Source: Camelus bactrianus
Taxonomy: Eukaryota > Chordata > Mammalia > Artiodactyla > Camelidae
Reading direction: 5' to 3'
Length of the DNA: 64,000 bases
NCBI RefSeq assembly: GCF_048773025.1
Contig: NC_133575.1
Coordinates: 69,222,537-69,286,536, forward strand
Shown here one piece after another: positions 24,501-36,717 of the stretch (the stretch's first letter is position 1; each line of letters opens with the position of its first letter). The notes under the pieces were generated by a model that made no database searches, was not told where the DNA came from, and saw nothing but the letters and a program-made list of their open reading frames with translations. The position numbers were made by a program, and so were the translations under genes.

Positions 24501-25974
24501 CTCGTTTTTTAAAGTTTCACAATATTTACCATCAGAAAATTTATCTTTGTAACTGATTTTAATTTGTTGTTTTCCTAGCTAAACAGCTAGGTTTATGTAT
24601 TGGGAGTTGAATGTATGTTAACATGAATAAGCAGTAGAATGTATTTTGTTATATCTTTCCAATTTGCAAGCTCTTTAATTCTGAATACAGATATTTTGTA
24701 CTCATTTATCAGCTCAGTTCTAAGCTTTGTCCTTTCGGTAGTTTTCTGTTTTAAATAATCTATTGTTTATTTGTGGTTAAAAGAAAAGTCTCTGTCCCTT
24801 AGATGGAAGGCTTTCTGGGTCCTTTCCACTTCTCACCTCTTGTCAGTGCTAGTGTTCCTCTAATGCTCACCTTTCTCTTTCCTCTCCATCTGTGCGTCTC
24901 TTATCTCTTCTGCCTAACTACTGCCCTATTGCTTCTGTCGCCTTTCTCTTTCAGTACATATCTAATTCCTCTTTAAATTACCCTGTTACTATCTAGAAAA
25001 CCTATTATAAATGCCTTCACTTAAGAATAAAATATTATCTTGTTTAGTATAAGTCATAGGCAATGACTTCCCAGTGGAGTATGCTCTAAGCTGCTCAGTG
25101 GGTAACTTCTTGGATTTGGGAAGATGAAACAAATTATCTCCAGTGTTTAGTTTTGTCTACTTGGGTAGAATCTCATCATTAATAGAAAAATGGTTTAATT
25201 ATTGAGCTATCTGGATTCTAGTGTTTGCTGAGAATAAGTTACTATCATTGATGCCTTCTTACTAGATGGTGTGATCCCTTGATGCCTCTTATAAAATATA
25301 ATATATAAGCATATATATCAATAATTCAGGACCCATGGCATAAATCAGTCACATGGTCTGTTCCAACAGATGGGGCAGGTCCTTATATTTTCATACTTAA
25401 GATCTAATTCATAAAACATTATTCAGCCTATTTCCACATAATCTTCATATACTCGTAAGGGAGAAGTGCAGAATATTCTTTTTGGTATAAACTAATGATG
25501 ACGCATCTGACGAACTTATTAATGTACACATACAAATATTAAAAATGGGCTACTGTATTACACAGTTTAGTATTTTACTCAAAGACAAACTACAGCATAG
25601 TAATATAATTTTCTTAAAAAACTATTTTTTCAACTGAGAAACTTGATCTGTTGAAAAAAATATTGATTATTTTTTCCCCAGGCTCCTTGACCAAGTGACT
25701 ATATGATCTAGATGGACAGGTGAATATTCATCACTATTGAACTATAACTATATTAAGATTCATTAACTTAGCTGGTACTTGATAGTTTTGAGGGAATCTT
25801 GAACTCTGTCTCTAGCAAACAATATTGTTAATGGGAAACAGAATTTATTTGTAGTACTCTAACTCAGACTTTTGAAAAACTATTCTGAAAATAATATTCA
25901 CAAATAGAAAAAATAAGAAAAATATAATACTGAGACTAACACCTTGAGAAAAACACCTCTCTTGGATATAATAC
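24501..25974. other. Unique intronic sequence
   Basis: AT-rich, apparently single copy. I see no transposon, no gene and no clear regulatory motif. Confidence 0.45.
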
Positions 25975-26135
25975 TTTAATGTTTACAAAAGTATTTGTCA
26001 TATCTCTTATCTCATTGACACTTTGCAACAAATCTGCAGAGAAGACATTATCCCCATTTCATAGGTAAGGAAATTGAAGCTCAGAGTTTAACATTATTCT
26101 CTTGATTCTGTGTTCAGTATCCTTTCTACTACTTT
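25975..26135 (+). repeat. MIR SINE
   Basis: ATTATCCCCATTTCATAGGT followed by AAGGAAATTGAAGCTCAGAG is the MIR core. Confidence 0.7.
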
Positions 26136-26223
26136 CACACTGGAGTTTTTAGTTGAATAGCATTTCATTTCTTTTCGATTTGGCAGTGGATAGCAGGCCA
26201 CTGCTATTTATGTCATAGCAGAG

Positions 26224-26273
26224 GACTTAGAAAGGATTGTGGAAACATGACTTAGAAAGGATTGTGGAAACAT
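26224..26273 (+). repeat. Perfect 25-bp tandem duplication
   Basis: A 25-bp unit starting GACTTAGAAAGGATTG occurs twice head to tail (26224-26248, 26249-26273) with no mismatch. It is a recent slippage-type duplication. Confidence 0.9.
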
Positions 26274-26859
26274 ACTATGGTTAAAGGAAAATTCTACCAA
26301 TCCTTTTGCCCAAAACATTTTGAGGGGAACACGGCTCACTTAGCATTGTTCATGAGCAAAAAGGCATTAATTCTTATCTTCATTTAAGGTGATCTGCACC
26401 TAGGAGGGTAATCTCAGAAAGTTGTTTAGGATGCTCAAATCTAAAAAAAAGAAAAAAAATTTACAAGATTACTTTTATGTCATTCATACAAGTTCTCACC
26501 CAACATTTCGCAAGTCATAGCAAGGTTTCTTGAATGTGTCTGTTACTTAAAATTCTTTTTTTCCATGCAAAGCCTTTGGAAGAGGAACACAATGAAGAGG
26601 TCCACACAATGTTAGGTCACCTTGAAAGTCTCTAAAGCACTGCTTCAGTGCCTGATGTCACCTTCTCTTATTAGTCCTTTCTGAAAAAGACCTTAAGGCA
26701 AACCAGAATAGGGGAATCTTTTTTCATCTGGACATATGACTATCAGAGTGTAGATTTGAGTTTCTTGAAAGAATTCAATTACTACATTTTTAATTTTCTT
26801 TCCTCCTTTTAAGTGATATTTCATGTCTTTCTGTAACAAAATTAGCAAATGCATGTCTT

Positions 26860-27040
26860 TTATGAGCAAACTATTCTCTCTTCATCTTACTTAATTCTCA
26901 CTACAACACTGTGAATTGATATTGTTCCCCTGTTTACAAATGAAGAAATCGGGGTTCTGACAGGTAAAGTGACTTGGCCAAAGTAAAGTGTTAGAGCTGA
27001 AATTCGAAACCAGATTTACATACCTCTAGATCACCATGGT
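26860..27040 (+). repeat. MIR SINE
   Basis: MIR body: TTAATTCTCACTACAACACT, AATGAAGAAATCGGGGTTCT, AGGTAAAGTGACTTGGCC, TTAGAGCTGAAATTCGAAAC. Confidence 0.75.
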
Positions 27041-27084
27041 CTGGTGGTGGAAACTGGACTTCGTATTTCAAAGACCAATAATAA

Positions 27085-27320
27085 TTATAACCTGTATATA
27101 TATTTATTGACTTCCCAAGTGTAGGTAGATGTTTTATTTTCATAATCCATCTGAATCCTCACAGTAGTCTCACAAGTTGTAAAGTATAATTTTCTTTATT
27201 TTATAAGTGAGAACACTGAAACTTTGTATAAGATCATACCTCCAGGGAGCAGTTAAAGCAGTATTTGAATGTAAATCTCTTGCCTTCAGAACCTGTAATC
27301 TTTCCCCTATACTATGTTGA
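27085..27320 (+). repeat. MIR SINE, second copy beside the previous one
   Basis: It begins TATATTTATTGACTTCC and continues through TGAATCCTCACAGTAGTCTC, TTTATAAGTGAGAACACTG and a degraded 3' end to about 27320. Confidence 0.65.
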
Positions 27321-27654
27321 CATTATAAAAGGACAGCAACCATTTAACTACCTATTTTAGCATAAGAAGGTTGTTTTCTATAAACACTGGTAACATTTGT
27401 GTCAACCTGCATATGGTACATGTTGAGTACACATAAAGTAGCTAAATGTTATTAGAAAAATGCCTTTTTTTAACCATAAAAAAACTCTAAGATATAAGTT
27501 AAAAAATATGATTTCTCAACAGAGAATAAGGATTTTTTTCAACTTAAAAAATCCAGTTTCAACAATGCATCCTGAAGCAGCCTGGTTTATTAAAACATTA
27601 GCTCATAATGAAAATTTTAGCATCGAATTCTGGTTCCACTATCATTTAGTTAAG

Positions 27655-27815
27655 TGAATGGGTCAAGATTTTAACTTCATTGTGTTTCAGTTTCCCTGTC
27701 TGCAAAGTGAGATAACTTCTTTCAATTCCTTTAGGATTATGGGAGAATTAATTGAGACAGTGTATATTTAAAAAACTATCATTTTGTCAGATGCAGTTTA
27801 TGAGCTCAATGGATT
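27655..27815 (-). repeat. MIR SINE, antisense
   Basis: TTTCAGTTTCCCTGTCTGCA followed by AAAGTGAGATAACTTC and GGGAGAATTAATTGAGACAG is the reverse complement of the MIR core. Confidence 0.65.
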
Positions 27816-29573
27816 TTATTTTATTGGTTCAGTGCAAAATATACTGCTATATTTTGATTAACAAATCATGATTTTTAAATATGCAAAAAATGCAAGAAAT
27901 ATTAACTATTGTAGAGATATAAAATGGATAAATATGTTTTATACATTGCATAATATATATACTTGTTGAAATGATCTAAGCTTAAATTGGGCAACTTTGT
28001 AGATATTTTCTGGTAATTAAATAATATTATAAGTGTGAATATGTTTTATATAAACTTGAATCTATATGTAGATGTAAACTATTATTGATATTGATATTTT
28101 AAGTAGCCAGATACATATGTAGATGATAATATACAAATTTAAAAGGCAATATGTTGTTTCACACATAACTTTCTATGAAAATACGCTTGATATACTAAAG
28201 ATGAATTTCCATCAGCTGGAAAATTATTTGCCAATGCTGAGAAAGAAATTTGATCATCAAATGTAACCAGAATCTTTAAAATATTTTTGAAAAAAAAAGA
28301 AAAGAAAATGAAATAGTCAAATACCTGTTTGAATAAGTCTTTTAGGAATCCTACCATATAAAAACTTAAAATATTTTTATGTAAAACTTTCCTTTTAAAA
28401 AGCCATGTCTGTTTTATTTGAATATCTGTGGTTTAGATTTAGGTAACCGAGCTGTGTAATCTTTTATTTTCTATACACTAATCAAAGATTCCTGAAACCA
28501 GTAAAGAATCCCTAGGCAAATATTCTTGTGAATTTCTTTTACTGAAGTCAGCAAGCACAAGGGGGGAGGATATAGGAAAAATGGTTTTAATGTAGTGTCT
28601 TAAATATCTGTAAAATACATCAACCTATTTACCTCAAGATTATCTACCTCTAAGAAAAGAACTGTTTGGAAAATCGTCCTATGCTCTCTGTGGCGTTAAC
28701 AGTAAACTCTTAAAATTTCTTCAAGCCATAGATCCTGACTGACATTGCTATTAAATAAACCGTGGTCCTTAGGATTTGAGATGCTGCATAATACCCACCT
28801 ATCATATTTTCCCCACTGAAGCTGTGCAAGTGAATTGCTGAATGAACAGAAAGATGCAGTATCAGTTGTGCTCATGCTGATAATACAATATTTTGCCTTA
28901 GTCATTGTACCATGAAATGCTACATTGCAATCACTCTGATGGTTTAATCACATTTAAAAAATGAAAATGCTTAGAGTTCTGCTAATGTAGGCATGCATTA
29001 AATACTTACAATACCAGCTCATTATAAACAAAGAAATTACAATTCAGTTGGAAGGTACATGTGAGGAGAAATTGTACTTTGTTAAGCCTCAAAGCAGCTG
29101 AAGTATAAAATATTCCAATTAAATGTCAGTCAAAAAGATAAAAAATGTTTTTCATTAGTCACACATTTTTATCACAATTTTAATAGTAAGAAATATTTTA
29201 AACTCTAATGAACTTATTTCAGTCTTTGATATATGTAGCTACTGAGCTTTCTAATGTCTAGCTTTTTACTGAGAAACATTGCAACAAAAGTAAAATATGT
29301 TTCTTTTTATTCACTGACTGCTTTACATAGGTTGTGGATTTTGATAGGGGAAACTTAGACATGATTGTTTGAAGGATAACTTTTTAAACATATTCTATCA
29401 AATATCCATAGAATTAAAGTGGTTGAATTTTGCTTTATTTAGATCTACAGTGATTGAAATGTTCCATCTCCCCTTTCCTTACTCTCCCCCCTACCCCCCC
29501 CCCCCCGCCTTTGGCAATAAAGGTGAAATCATTCCAGTCAACTGTTAATTGTTCCTTTATGGTCGTAAATGTT
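27816..29573. other. Repeat-free intron block, candidate for conserved non-coding DNA
   Basis: No transposon recognised across about 1.75 kb, in a window otherwise full of them. The stretch near 28600-29130 has higher sequence complexity and homeodomain-type TAATTA/ATTAAA sites. DACH-family introns are known to harbour long-range enhancers. A regulatory role here is inference only. A poly-C run with a few interruptions lies at 29487-29507. Confidence 0.3.
29487..29507 (+). repeat. Poly-C tract
   Basis: The run CCCCCCTACCCCCCCCCCCC continues for a few more C's and ends in CCGCC. It is a simple homopolymer, probably length-variable. Confidence 0.9.
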
Positions 29574-29586
29574 ATTTTCTTTATTT

Positions 29587-29721
29587 TTTAATTAAAAAAT
29601 TTTTGAGGGAGAAGTAATTAGGTTAATTAATTTATTTATTTAAATTGAGGCATTGGGGATTGAACCCAGGACCTTGTGCATGCTAAGTGTGCACTCTACC
29701 ACTGAGCTATGCCCACCCCCC
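29587..29721 (-). mobile_element. Camelid Vic-1-type SINE (tRNA-Ala derived), antisense
   Basis: Minus-strand reading: GGGGGGTGGGCATAGCTCAG, then AGTGCACACTTAGCATGCAC and AGGTCCTGGGTTCAATCCCC. These give pol III A and B boxes in a tRNA-Ala-like head, followed by an A-rich tail. A perfect 13-bp target-site duplication ATTTTCTTTATTT lies at 29574-29586 and 29722-29734. It is a key taxonomic marker for Camelidae. Confidence 0.9.
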
Positions 29722-29734
29722 ATTTTCTTTATTT

Positions 29735-31189
29735 AATTTGATTTATTTTTTTAATTTTATTTTTTGTGGTCATAACTTTAAAAATGGAAAATCTAGTTAC
29801 ATTTAAAGTTATACATAGACAAAAGACATGAAATTGAATGACCTCTTCTCTTCAATCAGGTAACTGCTGAGACTGTCAGTGTGCTCAGTTCACTGTCACT
29901 ATCAGAATTAGAGTCAGCTAACTATTTTGAAACATGGAGAAGAATTCTTCCTTCTCCATGGGCAACATGGACAGCAGCTTTCCCTAGCTTCCTCACCGTT
30001 AGTCTCATGAAAAAGACATCAGAGAAGAGAACCACTAAATGTTAGTGGTATGCTTTCTGTCTTTTACATGTTTCCCCCTACTAGAGCTTTTTACCTTGAA
30101 GGATGGAAAAAAAAAGAAAAAAATCCTCGATATTCCTCTGACGTATTGCTCTGTTTTTTCTTTGAAACTGGAATGCCAAACATATTGTAAATCCTCTGAG
30201 TCTCAAAAGTGTTTTCATCTGAGTCTTTTATCCTCGGGATGTTTAAATTTTGATTTGTTTCAGAGAACATTTAGAAAGTTCTTTTACTATTTTCTCCACT
30301 TTGCCTTCTGTTTGTGATTGAGACAGACTGAAAGGGTTGGGGTGGAGGACGGAGGAGTGGGAGCAGTGCAGGAGGGGAAGAAATGGCACTGAATAATCTT
30401 TTGACAAGCAAAGAAAATAAAAGAAAGGAGAGAAAGAGGATATCCTAATCTACCTCATGTTTTTCAAAGACAAGTAGATTTACACGGATCTCCAATTCTG
30501 GGTAGCTGTCAGTTTTCAATACAGAGAGTCCTTAATCTTTTTGATTGACATCCACTTTTTTAGAGTCTAGTGTGGCATAGGAACTATGGGTCTGTCTTTT
30601 AATAAAGTTGAAATGCTTAAGATCCGTTAAGTAGAGGCAGTTATATATGATGTTTCCTTTGACCTTTTTTTTTCCCCTTCTAAAATCATTTGCTAATCTA
30701 TTAATTTGGAAGCTCAAGCTTCTTGTTAGAGTCACTGATCTTTGTGGTGATCCTTTTCTTACAAAAATCCACACAGTGAAGTCTTTTGATAGATGATGAG
30801 AAGCTGTCACCTAGAAATCTCTTGTTGTTTTTTTTTTTAAAGCATTACAAGATGTACTTATAGACAGCTTGCACCTGCTAAGAGAAGTGGCACATTGAGA
30901 CAATTATTAGAATAATTCAAAAAAATAAAACACAATATCCTAAAGTTTCAGGATGACAATCTGTAAGTTTTTGACAAATTTAATTTGGGAAGACATGAAT
31001 TATTTGAACATATGATTGATTACATTAACTAATGTAACTCTTCCCCACATCTCAAATAATGGTCCATAATGTATGTATAAGCCTATCTAAATTATTACTA
31101 TAGTTTTGAGAATCACGTAATTCATGGAACTAAAAAAGTAGCCTTTTTGGTTCTGGCATTTTAATAATTAAGGAGCAGCGTAAAAATAA
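29735..31189. other. Unique intronic sequence
   Basis: AT-rich single-copy DNA with no recognised repeat. Frames at 30039-30317 (+) and 30532-30810 (-) are 92 codons each, have no family resemblance and look like chance. Confidence 0.45.
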
Positions 31190-31425
31190 TTGAACTTTGG
31201 AGTTAGATAAAGCTTGTTTCAAAGACCTGCCTTCTTACTTAATGCACTATATAATCTGACCCAAGCTAATCAGTATCTCCCTCTTTCACTTTCCTCATCT
31301 GTATTATTGGCATAACAGTCCTTGCATTTTATAGAGTTATTTTGAAGATTAAATGAGATAATGTGCGAAAAGTTCCTAAATGATGCTTGAGATATAGTGG
31401 TGGGTGTTCATAATAGTTCTTTTGT
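31190..31425 (-). repeat. MIR SINE, antisense
   Basis: ACTTTCCTCATCTGTATTAT, then ATTTTGAAGATTAAATGAGA and TAATGTGCGAAAAGTTCC are the MIR reverse complement. Confidence 0.75.
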
Positions 31426-31647
31426 TTTCCTTTTTACACTGGCATTGTCCAATGCTGAGCTACAAAGCAGCAATAAAACTGTTCTATTTCATGGAAAATG
31501 TACATTCAAAATTAAAATCAAGAAGTCCCTTTTCTACTTATAGACTTATAGTGACTTTAATGATGATTTCCCTTTGAAGACCATTTCATATGAAAATCTT
31601 GGGTTTTGAGCTTCTTGTACATTTTTTGAGAATATATCATGGATATT

Positions 31648-31785
31648 GGGGGGAGGATATAGCTCAGTGGTAGAGCGCTTGCTTAGTATGCATGAGGTCC
31701 TGGGTTCAATCCCCAGTACCTCTGTTAAGAATAGACAGACAATAAATAAACCTAATTACCTCCCCCAATAAAAATAAAATTAAAA
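31648..31785 (+). mobile_element. Camelid Vic-1-type SINE (tRNA-Ala derived), sense
   Basis: The head GGGGGGAGGATATAGCTCAG carries A box TAGCTCAGTGG (31660-31670) and B box GGTTCAATCCC (31703-31713). The anticodon-arm remnant is GCTTAGTATGCATG. It ends in an A-rich tail with AATAAAAATAAAATT. An imperfect target-site duplication is suggested by AATATATCATGG on the left and AATATATATATCTTGG on the right. Confidence 0.9.
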
Positions 31786-32789
31786 ATATATATATCTTGG
31801 CTATCATATGATAGTGGCACTTACAGATGAAGAAAACCTGTTTGCAACTATTATTGTAATGCCAACTAACAACGTGTGAATCTGTTTTACTAAACTTTGC
31901 TAAACACCAAAGTAATGCAGAGCTATTAAAGTCTCAAGAAGAAAGCCAATTCATTTCAGTCATGATATCACCTAAAACTGAAGTATTATATAAAAGCTAA
32001 ACAATGCCAAATGGATTTGACTGAGATCAAAAGCCAAACCTATTTCTTTTCTTTCATCTTCAGTGTTCCATTTCCTGGGAGTATGACCTTAGTCAAACAT
32101 CTATTAAAGTTAGCTTTTGATCTCAACCCCCTTTTTGAGTAAAAAAAAAAAGTCAATCTTTAAATTTTTCTTCAGAGACAATCGCTCTATTGTGTTTTAA
32201 TGTTCCAGTAGTGTGTGAGTAAATAGGATTCTCTGATATATGTGATAGAAGACTGGTTAAATGGGACAATCATTTTTGTGTTAGAGACAAGAATCAAAAG
32301 GAAGCATTCTTCAGAAGCTATTAACTGGAAAAAAATCCCCCCAGGTCACTGGAAACACGTTAACTGGTCAGTCTGCTGCCTTTTTAGGTCCTTTGATGAA
32401 AACGCCTTGTAATTTGATAACAGGTAGCTGCTCATTTGTAATGTAATTTTCTCCTCACTAGTCATAGCTACTCCATGACTAATCAGGGGAAAACACTTTT
32501 TTTCTCCAGAGGTTTTTGTTTTAAACAAAAACTTCATTTAAAAATGTCTTAAAACCACTAGGAAGAATTATGCATTTTTCATTCTTCCTGTCATTTATTA
32601 AGTAAACCATAGGGGAATTTTCATTATATATTAAAAACAAAAGAGACATGACAACACATGGTGATTGGTTGAATTAAAAGAAAAAAGTGGTGTTTGAAGT
32701 CAGTTGTATGAATGTATATGTGAGGGCTGTTTACGCATATGTATGACTAAATTTTGAGTATTGAAGATCTTTATATCGCCTTTTCTTAG
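31786..32789. other. Unique intronic sequence
   Basis: No recognised transposon. A perfect 13-bp inverted repeat, TGAGATCAAAAGC (32022-32034) and GCTTTTGATCTCA (32113-32125), lies in it. Confidence 0.45.
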
Positions 32790-32990
32790 CCTCTTTCTAT
32801 AGAATGGTAAATTCATTAGACAAAGATTTACCAAGTACTGCTGACTGCAACACAATATTCTAAACCCAGCTGTGTACAAAATGGAATAAGACATAGTGCC
32901 CCACAGCAACCTTCACAACCTTCATTTTAGGTGGGAAAATGAGGTCTACTCATAGATATAGTCAAAATAAGGCAGAAAGTGACAAATAGG
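32790..32990 (-). repeat. L2 LINE 3' end fragment, antisense
   Basis: Weakly matches the L2 3' end reverse complement (AAATATTTATTGAGTACCT..., then AACAAAATGGAATAAGACA). It is ancient and diverged. Confidence 0.4.
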
Positions 32991-33049
32991 TTCGTATAAA
33001 TATGTCTATGTAAAGTACCATGGAAACGTTCAAAGAAGAGAATTATTTC

Positions 33050-33540
33050 CAGTTGCAAGAATTAAAGAGAGCTTTCTGGAATTGATGGCATTTAAATTGT
33101 GCTTTAAAGGTTGTTTAGGCTGCAGTTGTCAAGGCGGGAACAAAAGCATTCCCGGCCAGAGAGACAGTCTACAGGGGCATGAAGATAAGCCAGTACTGAG
33201 TTTGTATGATAACATTATTCAATCTGGTTAGAGCATGGGGTATATGATGGAAAAAAAAAATAGATGCTTTACCTGTAGAGGTGGGTGGGGGAAGATTGTG
33301 GGAGAGTGTAAATACTGGATTAAGAGTTCTGAATTTTATTCTATATGCAGTGGTGGATGACTGAACATTTTTGTGCAGGTGAGGAATGTGAAAATGCTGC
33401 AGTTTGAGAAAATATCACTGATAAATAAGAGAGTATGAGATCGACTGGAGAGGGGAAAGAATTAGAAGCTGGGACATCACTTAGGAAGTTCTTTAAGTAG
33501 TCTAGCTGAGAAGGAGTGTAGACCTATTAAAAAGTGATTG
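33050..33540. repeat. Ancient interspersed repeat, family uncertain
   Basis: Features include GCATTCCCGGCCAGAGAGAC, GAATTTTATTCTATATGCAG and TCTAGCTGAGAAGGAGTGTA. They resemble a widely dispersed old mammalian repeat often found next to L2. I cannot name it with confidence. Confidence 0.35.
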
Positions 33541-35584
33541 TGCAATTCTTAGTTCATTTTATAGAATCAAGCTATCCCTTATAGATTAATAATGGATGAA
33601 TTTGAAGTTTAAAATCTGCTTTAGGAAATTAATGCTGTGTTTGAAATGACTGGTAGCAGGAATTCAAACTAAAAGTAAAATGCAGTTTAACTGTAAAATC
33701 TGATTATTTCACGTGGAGCTTTCCAAACTTCCTATGCTCTCAACTCAGTTGCAACCAGCCAGAGGAAAGTTTTTATTTTTAATGTCAATCTTCCCAAGAT
33801 ACATGGCAATTGTTAAAAAATAGCACATATAACTAAACTAAGACTCTGTTCCTTAAAAAAAAAAGAAAGTAATAACTTGTTAAAAAGAAGTTTAATTTGA
33901 CAGAGTTGAAGAGGCTTTATTACTAAGATCACTACCAGGAGGAATGGTGGTAGAGATAATCTTGAAATGATACCTTTAACTTGCGAAAGCCCATGATTTA
34001 TGCCAATCAGTTTGTTTAGCTCACTACAGTCTTAATGGAAGTCTTCCAACAATATCAAGGATGTGGGAGGATAACAAAGGAAAAGGAACAAATTCATTGA
34101 AATGAAAGAGAATAAATAGAACATAGTTCGGTGAACTGGAATCTGGGATGATATTTCTGTTTGCATTTATTGGTTCTGCACGTACTCTCTTATTCACAGG
34201 GACAAAAGCCAAGGAAATTCACAAGCCAGAAAAGATGGAATTACTTGTCTCATCATTAAGATGGTGTAATGTTCCTGACATTTTACTGGGCCATTCCATC
34301 CTCATCTATCTCCCAGCTGTGTGTGTGTGTTTATCTCTAGCTATAGCAGTTTTGAGGTCAGACATATTATTACCAAAATCTTTGGAATTCTGATTGAAAA
34401 AAAGGTTAGGAAAGAGATAAATTTCTTTATGGCTTCTGTTTCATTTGATCCATTTGAGTTAGTGTGCCCCTTGAGCCACCTCAAGCTATTGGCTGAAGTA
34501 GAAAAAATGGTTTGTATCTCTTTCTGAATTTACTGTTAATAGGACTGTGACAAAATTCAGGAAAACAGAAAGAATGTGCTACATTATAAATCATTCATTA
34601 GCCCCTAGCTCCATGCAGAACCATTTTTATTGTGTGTGCATGCTTGTGTGTGTGTATGTGTGCATCTTTCCTCCATTAATGATCTGGCCGAATTATTTAA
34701 TTTCAAATTATTTTTCTATCACACAAGCATTAACTTGTATATACCAGCTAATGATGCTTTTGAGCACGATGGATAGGAGTCAGAATTCTCTTTTGTAAAC
34801 TATTTGTTCTATAGGGCCATAATGAAGTGCTGGATGCCTGTAGTTCAAACATGTCTTCTTAGTGTCTTAACTGAGGATAATATTCCCCACAGCAATTTTA
34901 GGAGAAAACCATGCCCGTTGGCTATGTTTTTACTGTTGGATAGCAATACCTCATAATTCCCGAAACCCTGCCCATCCTGTCTATGATACGGCTCTCAGAC
35001 GAAAGGCAGCTCTATTTAAAGTAAAACTTCATATGCTGTAAAAGAATTCTTGGCCATGTCAACACCCTGACAGACAGGTTCTTCTGGTCTTAGAAATTTC
35101 GAGAGTGTAGTTTTGATATGGAAATAACAATACCAAAATCTTTTGTTGTATTTGATTACTAAAAATGTAACAGACTGGTGTGTTTCAAAAGTGACAAAGG
35201 CCTTGAGTTATCACTGTACATTTTATGACACAAAGTTACTTAACCTTAGAAAAATAATGTTGCCAGATACCTTGTGTCCATTGAAGATTCAAGAATAAGA
35301 GCCAGGTTCTCATGGTATCTATTTACTCTCCCTTGTAACTCATATAACAAATGTCCATGCTGTTGTTTGTTATTTCAGGGAGCTTCAAGTAATTAAACAC
35401 TCTGACAGCTAACAGCTAATAGTTATCAATATTTATATTTCATATATGTAGCAACATATGCATATACTTGAATATTATTATTATCAGAGTGGGAATAATT
35501 TAGACTTTCTCCCTTCTCCATATTTTTCCAGAGGTTTAGAATTAATCTCTTAAAAGTTTTAGATTTAAAAGGGTTACCATTTGC
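33541..35584. other. Unique intronic sequence with short (GT)n tracts
   Basis: (GT)n at about 34318-34331 and a GT-rich stretch at 34632-34664. Overlapping frames at 34148-34393 and 34321-34527 are non-coding by appearance. No gene was seen. Confidence 0.45.
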
Positions 35585-36015
35585 ATTTTTTATTGAAGTA
35601 TAGTCAGTTTACAATGTTGTGTTAATTTCTGGTGGACAGTATGTTTCAGTGTATATATATATTCCTTTTCATATTCTTGTTAATTATGGCCTATTACAAG
35701 GTATTGAATATAGTTCCCTGTGCTATACAGTGGGACCATGCTATTTAACTCTATTATATATAGTAGTTAGTATCTGCAAATTTTGAACTCCCAATTTATT
35801 CCTCCACTCCCCCTTTCCCCTCTGGTAACCACAAGTTTGCTTTCTATGTCTGTGGGTCTGCTTCTGTTTCTCTTTTGTAAATAAGTTCATTCGTCTCATT
35901 TTTTTTTTTAGATTCCACATATAAGTGATATCATATGGTATTTTTCTTTCTCTTTCTGGCTTACTTCAATTAGACTGACAATCTCCAGTTCCATCTATGT
36001 TGTTGCAAATGGCAT
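35585..36015 (-). mobile_element. 5'-truncated L1 3' end, antisense
   Basis: TTTTTTATTGAAGTATAGTC starts the antisense tail. Then come TATAGTTCCCTGTGCTATAC and AGATTCCACATATAAGTGAT, ending in ORF2 C-terminal sequence (TTGTTGCAAATGGCATTA). About 430 bp. Confidence 0.85.
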
Positions 36016-36283
36016 TATTCACGTTTATTTAAATATTAGGCACATGAGAAGCCCTCTGATGGCTATTCATTCATTCATACATTTATATCAATATATTTAT
36101 ATTCTATTCATACATTTTTATCAATCTATTCATACATTTATATCAATACACATATGGCTAACTTCATGTGCTTTTTAATTTGAGAATAAGACTAATTCTA
36201 TTGCAATTATTTTCACATAGTTATGTTCAATACAACATATTGCTTTGCCTTCTAAAACAGATGCTTGGCATATATCGCTTCAG

Positions 36284-36306
36284 TAAGCATAAGCATAAGC
36301 ATAAGC
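36284..36306 (+). repeat. (TAAGCA)n hexamer, about four units
   Basis: TAAGCATAAGCATAAGCATA followed by AGC. It is a short simple repeat just left of a perfect palindrome. Confidence 0.9.
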
Positions 36307-36321
36307 TGATGATAAAGGATG

Positions 36322-36338
36322 TCACCGTCAGACGGTGA
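36322..36338. other. 17-bp palindrome with two CpGs
   Basis: TCACCGTC-A-GACGGTGA: 8-bp arms around a single base, perfect. It is CpG-bearing in CpG-poor intron and could be a dimeric factor site. Function is unknown. Confidence 0.5.
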
Positions 36339-36559
36339 AAAAGTAAAACAAACACAGAACTATTGGCAGTGTCAGTGCTTGAGTGAACCATCTCTCTGCC
36401 CACTTCTCATGTTTGTTGTTATATCTTGGCAGGAAGGTCAGGCAGAATGTGATTGTGGAGAGAATTCAAAATAGACCTACTACTAGAGAACCAGGCACGA
36501 TTCCTAGTGTTGGGCATGTAAAGTAGCCCTTTTACTTCCTCCAGGCGGTGTCCCTTCAC

Positions 36560-36715
36560 AACACCCACTTAGTTATTCTGCAGTCATTCACTGGGCACCA
36601 CCGAGTACCCACTACTGTGTCAGCCACCAAGGAAATGTCAAAGTTAAGAATAATACATAGTTTCTTCCAGTAAGGAGCTGGCAGGCTAGGTAAGGGAGAT
36701 ATGATTAACTTACAA
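36560..36715 (-). repeat. L2 LINE 3' end fragment, antisense
   Basis: CAGTCATTCACTGGGCACCA, then CCACTACTGTGTCAGCCACC and TTCTTCCAGTAAGGAGCTGG follow the order of the L2 3' end reverse complement. Confidence 0.5.
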
Positions 36716-36717
36716 GG

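Noticed and set aside
31648-31720. Possible functional tRNA-Ala gene
   Set aside because: Pol III boxes are present, but the acceptor stem does not close properly, an A-rich SINE tail follows, and a sister copy exists at 29587-29721. It is a tRNA-derived SINE.
36281-36306. Short CRISPR-like or telomere-like repeat
   Set aside because: Only four perfect hexamers without spacers. It is a plain microsatellite in a mammalian intron.
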